A model generated the notes under the pieces. That model did not search any database. It saw only the letters and a program-made list of their open reading frames with translations, and was not told where the DNA came from. This document shows, piece by piece, positions 50,462 to 58,955 of a stretch of 64,000 bases of DNA. Made by a program: the position numbers and the translations under genes. Within the stretch, counting starts at the first letter, position 1. The number at the start of each line of letters is the position of its first letter. The stretch comes from a virus, in IMG/VR virus record IMGVR_UViG_3300044796_000658, positions 1-64,000 of that record, one strand, 5' to 3'.

Positions 50462-51484
50462 TTACAAAGCATATCGCAGCCAAATCGGCATCACACGCTG
50501 CAAGTAGTCCATGAACTTCCACAATCCTATCCGACTGTCATTGTGGCCGTAACGATCCGTATAAGTTTCAGGAAATGCCATACCACAACCAAACAATCCC
50601 GGTGCAATAATGCCAGTTCTTGTATCGTAAGTCAATTTCGCATTTTCACTGTACATGAATTCTTTGACCCTAATTCTCTTTGGAATAAATCCCGTAGCTA
50701 CAACGATTTTATCACAAAACTTAACATTTTCTGTGAACGTTGATCTCACCAAATTGGGAATTTTCTTTCCAATTACCATCGTTTTCGTCCACTCTGCAAC
50801 TTCGCCCTTCAACCCCTTATCATCGTACAAGGTATGATCTTCAAACTTAACAGCAAAACAAAACGGACTGCGGTAAACATTGGTGACTTTTTTGACCGGT
50901 AACTCAATGAGATTTTTAACGACTAACATCGCTGAATGTGACGATCCAACAACCGCCACCTTATCTTCTTCAACAAAAGCTTCCCGACACTTTTCTGAAT
51001 CAAGGGCAACTTCCAACGGAATCATTTTTGGTCGTTTGATAAACTCATTATTTTCAATCTTATAAGTACCACCCGAAGCCATAATAATATTTTTGGCAAA
51101 GTAAACGGCCTTGTTTTGCATCGTTACCTGCCAGCCACCTTCGCCTTCTTCAAGATCAACAACTTTACCCTTAATCGTTGGAATTTGTGATTTTAAGTTG
51201 TCCGTAACATCCATCAAAGGTTCGATAATGTACTTTAATTGACAATTTGAATCAGGCGGCAATTCAAACAGTTCATGCTGAGGATGGTTTCCGAAAGACT
51301 TACAAGCAGTCAAAAACCTAACAAACAACTCCACACGAGTATTGCTTGGTACATTTCGCCACTTGGAAAAATTGCCGACTTCAAAACTCTCATCAATCCA
51401 AACAACATCTTGTTTATTATCCAAAAGTTGTCCAACCGCTGCAATTCCTGCCGGGCCTGCACCAATGACTATCCAATCACTCAT
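50462..51484 (-). CDS. FAD-dependent oxidoreductase/monooxygenase
   Basis: 340 residues. VIGAGPAGIAAVGQL near residues 6-20 is the FAD-binding GxGxxG motif. VAVVGSSHSAMLVVKNL near 180-196 is the second, NADPH-binding Rossmann motif. ATGFIPKRI near 268 closes the FAD site. This layout fits flavin-containing or N-hydroxylating monooxygenases, such as lysine/ornithine N-hydroxylase-like enzymes. I know of no common phage equivalent. It could modify a phage or host amine, or act on small aromatics together with the dioxygenase homologue. The substrate is unknown. Confidence 0.78.
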   Translation of the reverse strand: MSDWIVIGAGPAGIAAVGQLLDNKQDVVWIDESFEVGNFSKWRNVPSNTRVELFVRFLTACKSFGNHPQHELFELPPDSNCQLKYIIEPLMDVTDNLKSQIPTIKGKVVDLEEGEGGWQVTMQNKAVYFAKNIIMASGGTYKIENNEFIKRPKMIPLEVALDSEKCREAFVEEDKVAVVGSSHSAMLVVKNLIELPVKKVTNVYRSPFCFAVKFEDHTLYDDKGLKGEVAEWTKTMVIGKKIPNLVRSTFTENVKFCDKIVVATGFIPKRIRVKEFMYSENAKLTYDTRTGIIAPGLFGCGMAFPETYTDRYGHNDSRIGLWKFMDYLQRVMPIWLRYAL

Positions 51485-51501
51485 TATAATATCCTTGGAA
51501 A

Positions 51502-51702
51502 TTAATACTTCAAATCCTCGCCAGCCAGAACAGCTTCGAGCGGATTATAACATGCCTTATTCCATTTGTTCCATTGCGGAACAGTTACCCTAGCCTTGCA
51601 AGCAGGACACCAACGTTGACAACAAGCCGTTTCATCCAAATCATGATCCAATTCGTTTTGTGCCCAACGCAACACTTCCAACAAATCATTTTTAGTATTC
51701 AC
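51502..51702 (-). CDS. Small zinc-finger-like protein
   Basis: 66 residues with CCQRWCPAC at residues 27-35, which could bind one zinc, and a helical start (LLEVLRWAQNELDHDL). It stands 3 bases downstream of the 140-residue gene. Function unknown. Confidence 0.5.
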   Translation of the reverse strand: MNTKNDLLEVLRWAQNELDHDLDETACCQRWCPACKARVTVPQWNKWNKACYNPLEAVLAGEDLKY

Positions 51703-51705
51703 GAC

Positions 51706-52128
51706 TCAATCCTCGGAAATCAACAACTTTTTTGGCGTTGGTTTTTTCTTTTTACCAACTCTAATTTGCAAATCTTTGTCCCACATGTTAAACATGTAGA
51801 TGCCGGGCAAATCCTGCTCAAATGCCCGAAGACGATAACCCCACCCATCATCGCCAATCTCTGTTACGACGGCACGAATGCAATCTTTCATCAAGGTTGG
51901 TGAAGTCGAAACAACATAGACCTTGTCGCCAACTTTAAACTTCTCAGTCTTTCGCCACAATTTCAAAGTTTCTTCCGCACACTTGAGATGCTCTTCAGTG
52001 TACTCAAAAGAAAAAGGATTGCATTCGATTTTCCGTTCTTGACACAGTTTCCTGAAATGAGCCTTGGCATCTTTGCCAAGCATTTCAATCGTATCCACCT
52101 TCAACATGACTTTGGTTTGAATGCTCAT
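51706..52128 (-). CDS. Unrecognised protein
   Basis: 140 residues. A helical first half (AHFRKLCQERKIECNPFSFE) is followed by a small SH3-like barrel (FKVGDKVYVVSTSPTLMKDC, then VVTEIGDDGWGYRLRAF). It ends with a Lys-rich tail. It overlaps the upstream gene by 4 bases. Function unknown. Confidence 0.5.
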   Translation of the reverse strand: MSIQTKVMLKVDTIEMLGKDAKAHFRKLCQERKIECNPFSFEYTEEHLKCAEETLKLWRKTEKFKVGDKVYVVSTSPTLMKDCIRAVVTEIGDDGWGYRLRAFEQDLPGIYMFNMWDKDLQIRVGKKKKPTPKKLLISED

Positions 52129-52373
52129 CTCTTGAGCTCCACAACTTTTTTGATTTGGAACTTTGGCAAAACGGATTCGTTATCAATGTACTCAGTTGCC
52201 AGAGCAATTGCCTCTTCCCCCGACATTCTGGGATGTTGATAAACGAGATTGTAAAAGATTTCCGCCCGCCGAGCTGTTCTCGCAGCATCATCAGGATCGG
52301 TGGCACTGTAAATTTCCTTGCCGATGACACCCGTTGTTTCAACGAGGTACTTCTTCTTCGACCACTGGCTCAT
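52125..52373 (-). CDS. Small unrecognised protein overlapping pyrG
   Basis: 82 residues from ATG 52373 (MSQWSKKKYLVETTGVIGKE). Its start lies within the 3' end of the CTP synthase gene by 35 bases, which couples translation. The YSATDPDDAARTARRAEIFY segment resembles small phage proteins that follow a beta-alpha pattern. Function unknown. Confidence 0.5.
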   Translation of the reverse strand: MSQWSKKKYLVETTGVIGKEIYSATDPDDAARTARRAEIFYNLVYQHPRMSGEEAIALATEYIDNESVLPKFQIKKVVELKR

Positions 52374-53994
52374 TCTTGATCCCCTTGCGTTCCATTGCGA
52401 TTTCAATTAACTTGTGAAACAAAGGCGAAGAATTACCCAGACGACTCTTGAACTCTGGATGCGCCTGAACTCCCACAAAGAATGGATGCACCTTTGTATC
52501 TAATTCCATCACTTCAATCAATCCCGTTTGAGGATTGGTACCAGACACCTTAAACCCATGTTCAGTAAATTGCCCTGTGTACGCAGCATTAACTTCATAA
52601 CGGTGCCGGTGTCTTTCGGAAATTAACTTCTTTCCGTACGCCTTATATGCCAACGAGTCCTTAACCAACTCACAATCATAAGCACCCAATCTCAACGTTC
52701 CGGACTTGGTCTTAACACTTTGTTGCCCTTCAATGTAATGTACAACGTGCGAACCCTTCGTTGCGCTGAATTCTTGACTCGTAGCATCCTCAATGCCAAT
52801 ATGACGAGCAAATTCAATCACCGCACATTGCAACCCCAAGCAGATGCCAAGGAAAGGTATCTTACGTTCCCGTACATACTCAATCGCCCTAATCTTGCCC
52901 TCTACTCCACGATTGTCAAAGCCGCCCGGTACAATCACACAGTCAATTCCCTCAAAGAACTTCTGCATACCTCTGAGAGTATGACATTCTTCCAATCGCT
53001 CAGCCTCAATCCAACGAATATTCGCTTTGGCATTGTTACTCACCGCTGCATGATAAATGGCTTCCTTCAAACTGAGGTACGCATCCGTCATACTGGTGTA
53101 CTTGCCAATGATGCCTATATTCAAATGTGGCATGTCTTTGGCGTTAACGTACTTCTCTACCAATTCCCGATATTTATGGATTCTAACCCCCGTACGACGC
53201 AAATGGAACCTATCTGCGATCAGATCATCCACATGTCTCGTATAGAACGTAATCGGAACTTCGTACACGCTGCTAGTGTCTGGAGCATCGAATACCGCTT
53301 CCTTGGAAATCCCTGTTAACTCAGAAATCTTGGCAAGCAACTTTTCGGGGCATGGCCGATCAGTACGACAAATCAAAACATCAGGAAACAAACCAAATTG
53401 CTGTAATTCCGTAATGCTCTTCTGTAACGGCTTAGTTTTGAATTCCCCAATCGTGTTAACCCACAAAATCGGGGCAACATGGCAAAGCATGACGTTATTT
53501 GGGCCGTGCTTATGTCGGAATTGCTGAATGGCCATCATGAAGTGGCCGCTTTCCAAATCGCCTACAGTACCACCGATTTCAACGATCACGATGTCATGGT
53601 CTTTACCGAAGTCTTCTAGGATTGCGTGAATTTTATTGGTGACGTGGGGATGGATTTGAATTGTTTGACCGAGATACTTGCCTTCTTTCTCTTCATCAAA
53701 AACCTGTGAGAGAAGGTGGCCGTTAGTACAGATGTTCTTTTGTGAGACCTCGATACCAGTGATGCGTTCGTAAGTTCCTAAATCCAAGTCGGTTTCGGAA
53801 CCATCGTCGCACACAAGGCATTCACCATGCTGGTACGGTGAAAGTGTGGATGCCGATCTGTTGAGATAGGGGTCGAATTTGATGATATTAATTTTTTCCC
53901 CCCGCATCTTCAAAAGCAAACCGATAGAAGCCGCCGACACACCCTTACCACAACCACTGATTACGCCGCCTGTCACAAAAATATATTTGCACAT
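52339..53994 (-). CDS. pyrG: CTP synthase
   Basis: 551 residues, the full bacterial length. The synthase domain (residues 1-265) starts KYIFVTGGVISGCGKGVSAAS, with a P-loop variant (GCGKG for the usual SLGKG). It continues with SPYQHGECLVCDDGSETDLD and YERITG. The amidotransferase domain has the nucleophile in GICLGLQCAV near residue 385 and HPEF near 518. It makes CTP from UTP, ATP and glutamine. With PyrF and the ribonucleotide reductase, this gives the phage a pyrimidine route. Phage-borne PyrG is rare. Confidence 0.93.
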   Translation of the reverse strand: MCKYIFVTGGVISGCGKGVSAASIGLLLKMRGEKINIIKFDPYLNRSASTLSPYQHGECLVCDDGSETDLDLGTYERITGIEVSQKNICTNGHLLSQVFDEEKEGKYLGQTIQIHPHVTNKIHAILEDFGKDHDIVIVEIGGTVGDLESGHFMMAIQQFRHKHGPNNVMLCHVAPILWVNTIGEFKTKPLQKSITELQQFGLFPDVLICRTDRPCPEKLLAKISELTGISKEAVFDAPDTSSVYEVPITFYTRHVDDLIADRFHLRRTGVRIHKYRELVEKYVNAKDMPHLNIGIIGKYTSMTDAYLSLKEAIYHAAVSNNAKANIRWIEAERLEECHTLRGMQKFFEGIDCVIVPGGFDNRGVEGKIRAIEYVRERKIPFLGICLGLQCAVIEFARHIGIEDATSQEFSATKGSHVVHYIEGQQSVKTKSGTLRLGAYDCELVKDSLAYKAYGKKLISERHRHRYEVNAAYTGQFTEHGFKVSGTNPQTGLIEVMELDTKVHPFFVGVQAHPEFKSRLGNSSPLFHKLIEIAMERKGIKNEPVVEEEVPR

Positions 53995-54142
53995 TATTCT
54001 GTTGCCTCTTCCTTCTGTAATGGTTGGGCACTCCCAAAGCCATATGTTTAACCTATATCTACAGTTAGTGTATTACACCAAGAATGATATTACCATTTTT
54101 GCCTATATAATCAACCCCATCACCCTTCAACGAGGTGTCCCA

Positions 54143-54553
54143 TTGCCATTCAACGTCATTTGTGAAAAATTAGCAAAAAAAGTAACTACGTGGGCTGGTT
54201 CCACCAATGCCACTATACTTGCTTTTGCTCTTATTATCAGTTGGACAATCGGGGGACTCTTTGAGGGCTTTTCCGATTCTTACCAAATGATAATTAATAC
54301 CGGTACCACCATCATCACTTTCCTGATGGTATTCCTCATCCAGCGTACCCAAAACAAAGACTCAACCGCAATACAACTCAAACTCAATGAACTCATCGCT
54401 TCCGTGGATGGTTCCAGCAACCGTTTACTCAATATCGAAGACCTATCCGAGTCTGATATCGAAATACTGCGCAAGAGGTACCGTAGTCTGGCTCTAAGAA
54501 CCAAATCCGACGATAACTTTACGAGTCGTCACACAATCGAAGAGATTGAATGA
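54143..54553 (+). CDS. Low-affinity iron permease family membrane protein (Fet4-like)
   Basis: 136 residues from TTG 54143, preceded by GAGGTG; this start gives the usual family N-terminus, while the longer frame from 53879 overlaps pyrG. Two hydrophobic spans lie near residues 21-38 (ATILAFALIISWTIGG) and 48-66, with the signature GFSDSYQMIINTGTTIITFL, then MVFLIQRTQNKDSTAIQLKL. A polar C-terminal tail follows. Family members are small inner-membrane proteins linked to divalent iron uptake. It may help iron supply for the ribonucleotide and iron enzymes, or alter the membrane. It would be a rare auxiliary metabolic gene. Confidence 0.78.
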   Translation: MPFNVICEKLAKKVTTWAGSTNATILAFALIISWTIGGLFEGFSDSYQMIINTGTTIITFLMVFLIQRTQNKDSTAIQLKLNELIASVDGSSNRLLNIEDLSESDIEILRKRYRSLALRTKSDDNFTSRHTIEEIE

Positions 54554-54554
54554 C

Positions 54555-55241
54555 TTACAGTTTCTCTTTGAATGAAAACATGACCGCACCCCAGAGACGA
54601 GGATTGGAAATAACAGGCTTGAACTCTACCTTCTTACGCTTCTTAGCGACTTGATAGCATACTACGATACGGACATCATTGCCGTCACCATAGTTCGTTC
54701 CGCTGTCATGAATGAGATTCCAGTCACTTGGAATCGTTACAGAGTCAGAATAAGCAGAGCCGCCAATAGCGAGAACTCCGTAAACCAACCAATTCTTGTG
54801 CCCTACCTTGAAAGTACCAGCATCCACAGCAGCATTAACTGTTGAGGAATAAGCACTGCTCATCTTTTCAAAGGTTCCAATATTGTACCACTCATCATTA
54901 GCAATCAAGCGGTGTTTGGAAAGTTGGTGAGCCACAGTTACCGTAGTATCAACATTGACCACCGCTGCCAATTTGCTGAATACCGACAAGGCAAAAGTTC
55001 CGAACAAAACCTCTTTGATGAGGTTATAGGAACTTCCTTGGGTGTCAGTACAAGTTGCGGCGGTTGTGTGACCAGTATCACCGGGGCCAGCAACGTGCAT
55101 TACAAAGTTCGTGTAATTAACAGCCGTGACTTCGGTTGGAGCCGTTTCTGCTGTTACGGCAATCGTAGTTGTCGTAGTATCAGAACCTGCACTAACGGCT
55201 GTCGGGCCAAATGAGCGGTCGAATGTAATCTTATGTGCCAT
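54555..55241 (-). CDS. Probable virion surface protein
   Basis: 228 residues, Thr, Ala and Val rich and beta stranded (SAGSDTTTTTIAVTAETAPT). It has a helix-poor body like immunoglobulin or lectin-type decoration domains found on heads and fibres. It ends KKRKKVEF, then RLWGAVMFSF. It lies alone between opposite-strand genes and has no family I can name. A structural role is inferred from composition. Confidence 0.5.
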   Translation of the reverse strand: MAHKITFDRSFGPTAVSAGSDTTTTTIAVTAETAPTEVTAVNYTNFVMHVAGPGDTGHTTAATCTDTQGSSYNLIKEVLFGTFALSVFSKLAAVVNVDTTVTVAHQLSKHRLIANDEWYNIGTFEKMSSAYSSTVNAAVDAGTFKVGHKNWLVYGVLAIGGSAYSDSVTIPSDWNLIHDSGTNYGDGNDVRIVVCYQVAKKRKKVEFKPVISNPRLWGAVMFSFKEKL

Positions 55242-55343
55242 GAATTTTTCCTTTAACTTATTTATCCCGAAGCCAAAAATCTCTACAGTAGGTTAGTAAA
55301 ACTTATGAAATCTAATTTTCTATTTAGCTATCTAAATATCACC

Positions 55344-55598
55344 ATGCTAAAATTTAACGAATATCACCAAATCCAAGAGTCTGCCGTAAACGAAATTCTC
55401 GTTAATCCTGCACTCAAACTCAAAATTCGCAAGAATCAATTTGGTGAGTTTGAAGTACGTGTTTTGAGACTCGTTGGCAAAGTATGGCGTTCCAACGAAA
55501 AGGAAACTGCCTTTATGAGCGATCTTCAAGATGCCATTGGTACGATGCAAGATATGGCACGGAGGATGACCGTTTCCTCCGCACCAAATCAAGCTTAA
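55344..55598 (+). CDS. Small protein with targeting-like N-terminus
   Basis: 84 residues from ATG 55344 (MLKFNEYHQIQESAVNEIL), with IQE-S as a prohead protease candidate; the earlier ATG at 55305 gives an unlikely leader. It continues as a beta hairpin (LKIRKNQFGEFEVRVLRL) and a helix. It ends 1 base before the converging reductase gene. Possibly an internal head protein. Confidence 0.5.
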   Translation: MLKFNEYHQIQESAVNEILVNPALKLKIRKNQFGEFEVRVLRLVGKVWRSNEKETAFMSDLQDAIGTMQDMARRMTVSSAPNQA

Positions 55599-57869
55599 CT
55601 AGAACGAAACGGCACAAGCGCCTCCTGCACAAGCTGCCTCTCCAATCAAGTTAGTTTCATCACTATCTTCGGTGAGTGAGGCGTAATCAACGTGCTTCCA
55701 TTCACGCTTTAAGTCACACCACATTTTCCAATTGCTGACTTCTTTCAAGCAATAAATCATTCTACCTTTGTCGCCACTAAAGTAGCGGTCGGCAAATTGT
55801 TCTGCCCGACGTACCCAATCTATTTTCAGATCGTATTTGTTTAACCAATTAGGATTGTCCGGCTTTGCAACTTTATTAATACCACGCAAAGTATCACAAG
55901 CAACCCACAAGCTATCAAAAGCGTGAAGGCCATCCACAATTAACCCTGATGCGAAGATAGAGGCATCTCCATACTTGGCAACCAATTCTTCCGGCGTACT
56001 CACAGCACAGAACGGAGCTTGCGGATAATCCAAATCACCAGTTGAAGGCAACAAACTGATACCTGCGAAGAATTCACGATTGTCATAGATGTAATTTTCT
56101 ACTTCATCCCATTCTTCAGGTTTAACTGAAACGGTATTAGAAACATTGTGACGAAGCCAAGGCTGCGCACATCGTTCAAGTCTAGTACCGGCACTCACCC
56201 AATTCTGTTGTGTCAATTTGACAAACTTCAAAAGGTTAATAGCGCTGATATGCTCTTTCGTCAAAGCCTTATCATCAACTTCAATACAGAACGTCAAGAT
56301 GGAATCATGACCATTCTTTGACCAAACACTCTTTTCACAAGCCAACGGATTGACATCAGCAAAGAATTTCAATGGTGCTTCAAGGTTGTTACCCTGTACT
56401 CGTCGGAAATATCTCTTGCTGTGGTGAGGGTGGACGCCCGATGACGTTCCCAACATACAACTTGTCGTACCAGCAGGCTTGATACAAGTGCATCTGGCAG
56501 CAGGATTGATCCCCAACTCTACCGCAAATTCACCGTTAACTTCCTTGATAATTTCAGCCATCTTACGCTGAATATCAGGACTGAACATCACTCTGGAATT
56601 TTCCATCATTCCCGTAATACTGACGCCCAACAACGCTTCTCTAGCCGTAATCCGCTCACTGACTTCACCCAGATAAGGGAAAGACGTATAGCTGGCTTGG
56701 AGCGTACCGATGATAGCACCTGCACGAGCAGCTACCTCAAAATCTTCTTCATTCTCAATCATCTTGCCGTTGATTTCGGTCAAGTTACAGAACTGCCAAC
56801 CACTGTTTCCAAATTCATCATAAGCGTACAGGGCGATTTCAACGCAAGGGTTGAAACCACATTCTTCGCTGTCCGACCAGATGAATCCGGGTTCGCCGTA
56901 TTCCTTAACCCAAGTCATCAGGTTTTTGAATTGCTCTTTGGTGGTCTTATTACGAATTAACAAGGCACTATTGTTGCTTCTTGCTCGTTGTGGGTTTTCA
57001 TAGAACCAGTTACCGGTCTTGGCCTTGGCCATTTCCATATCGTCTGGACTGAATAAACAGATCGTAGCCGAACGACGAACACCACCGCTGAGAACGGCAT
57101 CGGATGCGTACATCACAATGTCGTAAGCATCAATAGGTCTTAGAGCAACCGTTTCCGGGTTAATTGTAATTCTAGCGTGTAGTTCATTCTTGACAACTAC
57201 TTCCGGTGTATTCAATTCGCTATCGCACTTTATGTCAAACTTAAGACGATTATCAAGCAGCTTGCGAATTAACTCTAATGATTTTTCCAGCGGTTCAGGG
57301 CCGGGGCATTTACCTGAGCCTGATGACAGTGGGGTACCTTTAGGGCTGATGTTGGCGTAATCGAATTCAACCGTGTAGCCGAAGTAATCGGAGTCTGGAT
57401 TCGTGTAGGAATCGATGAGGACGCCTAGAGAGTCGCCCCAACCTGCGATAGAATCGGGAATGAGGTATGTCATTCCACCATTGGCAGGTTTATGCAATAC
57501 TGGCAACTTAGCAACGTGGTGCTTCTGTACAGAGAAACCTACGCCACTTCCGCAGAGGAGGAGGTAGAAGGCTTCTTGGAAAAAGCGTGGTCGGTCGCAA
57601 TAAGAGAAACAGCAGTTGTAAATCCGAGCATTAACCTTTTCAATTGGCTTGCCACCGAATTGCAATGCTCGCTGAGAACCGAGTACTCTTTTTTCCAGTA
57701 CACGATCAAAGGCCCAATTGATTTTTTCTTCGGCGTGTGAATGCTTTCTGATGTGCATTTGTCTGACACGATCTACCGCTTCTGGCCATGTTTCACGACG
57801 TTTTTTATCTTCTAGGTATCTTGCGTATTTGCTTGTGTATGTGTAATCTTGTAACGCTTCTACTGACAT
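55599..57869 (-). CDS. nrdJ: Class II (adenosylcobalamin-dependent) ribonucleoside reductase
   Basis: 756 residues, close to monomeric B12-dependent enzymes. Motifs: GSQRALQFGG near residue 64, YNCCFSYC near 83 (first redox Cys), FNPCVEIALY near 345 with Asn, catalytic Cys and Glu, and FCNLTEI near 365 (second redox Cys). The C-terminus ends in the swinging CAGGACAVSF dithiol. No radical-Tyr small subunit is needed, so the enzyme works with or without oxygen if the host supplies B12. It reduces ribonucleotides for phage DNA synthesis. It is the last gene of a minus-strand operon with gp46/gp47 and the six-gene array. Confidence 0.9.
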   Translation of the reverse strand: MSVEALQDYTYTSKYARYLEDKKRRETWPEAVDRVRQMHIRKHSHAEEKINWAFDRVLEKRVLGSQRALQFGGKPIEKVNARIYNCCFSYCDRPRFFQEAFYLLLCGSGVGFSVQKHHVAKLPVLHKPANGGMTYLIPDSIAGWGDSLGVLIDSYTNPDSDYFGYTVEFDYANISPKGTPLSSGSGKCPGPEPLEKSLELIRKLLDNRLKFDIKCDSELNTPEVVVKNELHARITINPETVALRPIDAYDIVMYASDAVLSGGVRRSATICLFSPDDMEMAKAKTGNWFYENPQRARSNNSALLIRNKTTKEQFKNLMTWVKEYGEPGFIWSDSEECGFNPCVEIALYAYDEFGNSGWQFCNLTEINGKMIENEEDFEVAARAGAIIGTLQASYTSFPYLGEVSERITAREALLGVSITGMMENSRVMFSPDIQRKMAEIIKEVNGEFAVELGINPAARCTCIKPAGTTSCMLGTSSGVHPHHSKRYFRRVQGNNLEAPLKFFADVNPLACEKSVWSKNGHDSILTFCIEVDDKALTKEHISAINLLKFVKLTQQNWVSAGTRLERCAQPWLRHNVSNTVSVKPEEWDEVENYIYDNREFFAGISLLPSTGDLDYPQAPFCAVSTPEELVAKYGDASIFASGLIVDGLHAFDSLWVACDTLRGINKVAKPDNPNWLNKYDLKIDWVRRAEQFADRYFSGDKGRMIYCLKEVSNWKMWCDLKREWKHVDYASLTEDSDETNLIGEAACAGGACAVSF

Positions 57870-57923
57870 TCTGATCCTTAATTCTTAAACTTTGAGGGAA
57901 GGTATTTAAAGTGATACCGTCAA

Positions 57924-58103
57924 TTATTCTTTAAATTGTTGAGCAAAAGAGTTCAAATCAATGAAATGTTCCTTTAAAATGCCCGGAAATGATTCTTCTG
58001 CTTGTTTTAGAATTTCGGCATCAGACGGAGTAGTAAGACTTTCATGATCGGCAGCTTGGAACCAATACAAAATACGATTTGCATCTTCTTTAGTTAAATT
58101 CAT
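57924..58103 (-). CDS. 59-residue protein between the array and the reductase
   Basis: Starts with the ATGA overlap with the last array gene. The sequence MNLTKEDANRILYWFQAADH leads into an acidic helix. It lacks the C-terminal tag of the six array genes. A 54-base gap separates it from the reductase start. Function unknown. Confidence 0.55.
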   Translation of the reverse strand: MNLTKEDANRILYWFQAADHESLTTPSDAEILKQAEESFPGILKEHFIDLNSFAQQFKE

Positions 58104-58321
58104 TCTGACTCTTCTTTCAATATTTCACATTTGATTTTTGGTTTTTTTATTCTAATAAGCGGTGTTGTTAACAATATCGAATCCATTGACGGATAGGCTC
58201 TTCGTATCAGAGGCATATGCAAAGTCGGATACGTTAAAGTCGGATACGTTCTACGATTTTCCGGAATCTCTTTGAGTGGAATTTCCTTAAATCCTTTTAA
58301 TTTTTCAATACGTTCTGGCAT
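58100..58321 (-). CDS. Tagged array protein 6 (capsid-like peptide)
   Basis: 73 residues. The body carries RRTYPTL and TYPTL, then MPLIRRAYPSM, which resemble the major capsid segment IPLVRRIYPQL (residues 66-76). The end is KKPKIKCEILKEESE, the shared tag. It starts with a TAATG overlap with the previous member and ends in ATGA with the next gene. No known domain is present. I infer a peptide that imitates or competes with a capsid contact, but the function is unknown. Confidence 0.65.
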   Translation of the reverse strand: MPERIEKLKGFKEIPLKEIPENRRTYPTLTYPTLHMPLIRRAYPSMDSILLTTPLIRIKKPKIKCEILKEESE

Positions 58322-58644
58322 TATTCTTCCCCCAATATTTCACATTGGATTTTAGACTTTTTCAACACGTAAGGCTTAGTACACTCATAGGCATAACTGT
58401 ATTCATCCTGCCATCGTTCATTGCCGTTAAAAGTTGTACCAGAACCAACACCACGGGAACTGATACCAACACGAGGCATGGGAACGGCCAAAATAGATGG
58501 ATTTTGAGCCATGACTTCAAGTTTCAATTTCTGCAATTGCTTAATTTTCAATTCTGCTATTATTTTTTCTTGTTCTGTCTTTGTGAGCTCTTTGAATTCT
58601 TTCAAAAAATTCTCTACAATTCTAATTTCACTTTCAGTTGGCAT
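58321..58644 (-). CDS. Tagged array protein 5 (portal/protease-like chimera)
   Basis: 107 residues. After a helical start (VENFLKEFKELTKTEQEK), residues 38-59 (LQKLKLEVMAQNP, then AVPMPR) match the portal C-terminal segment (LQELKLQVMSQNP, then GVAMPQ) at 14 of 22 positions by eye. The next residues, RVGISSRGVGSGTTFNG, match the serine motif of the prohead protease at 12 of 17. The end KKSKIQCEILGEE is the shared tag. The gene joins pieces of two head proteins in one short chain. It is coupled to its neighbours by TAATG overlaps. Confidence 0.7.
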   Translation of the reverse strand: MPTESEIRIVENFLKEFKELTKTEQEKIIAELKIKQLQKLKLEVMAQNPSILAVPMPRVGISSRGVGSGTTFNGNERWQDEYSYAYECTKPYVLKKSKIQCEILGEE

Positions 58645-58955
58645 TATTCAATCTCCTTTAATATTTCGCATTTTATTTTTGATTTTTTGATACGAATGTA
58701 ACCATAGTTAGTTTGCATGATAGGATCTGCTGAATGTGAGACAGTTAATGGCTCGCCCCACGAATTTTGAAGAATAATCTCCCCACATGGATTTGCGCCA
58801 ACATAATTAACAGAATGACTCCAAACATTACGATCTGCAAACTGAGACGGAATATTAACTAGCGGTATACCCGATGACATACCATATTCAACTTCATCCC
58901 ATTGTGATGACAATGATGATGAAATTGATGTTGGCCACGTTGCATAAACTGGCAT
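58644..58955 (-). CDS. Tagged array protein 4 (reductase-like peptide)
   Basis: 103 residues from ATG 58955, which overlaps the previous stop (TAATG); the frame upstream to 58979 is not needed. The body has QWDEVEYG, SQFADRN and GANPCGEIILQ. These resemble EWDEVEN, EQFADRY and FNPCVEIALY of the class II ribonucleotide reductase encoded 0.8 kb downstream; NPCGEI is the catalytic-cysteine motif of many reductases. The end KKSKIKCEILKEIE is the shared tag. It cannot be an enzyme at this size. Competition with the reductase or mimicry of it is possible. Confidence 0.65.
   Translation of the reverse strand: MPVYATWPTSISSSLSSQWDEVEYGMSSGIPLVNIPSQFADRNVWSHSVNYVGANPCGEIILQNSWGEPLTVSHSADPIMQTNYGYIRIKKSKIKCEILKEIE

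Noticed and set aside
52720-53319. Plus-strand frame of 199 codons antisense to pyrG
   Set aside because: The opposite strand encodes a full CTP synthase with all motifs; this is a shadow.
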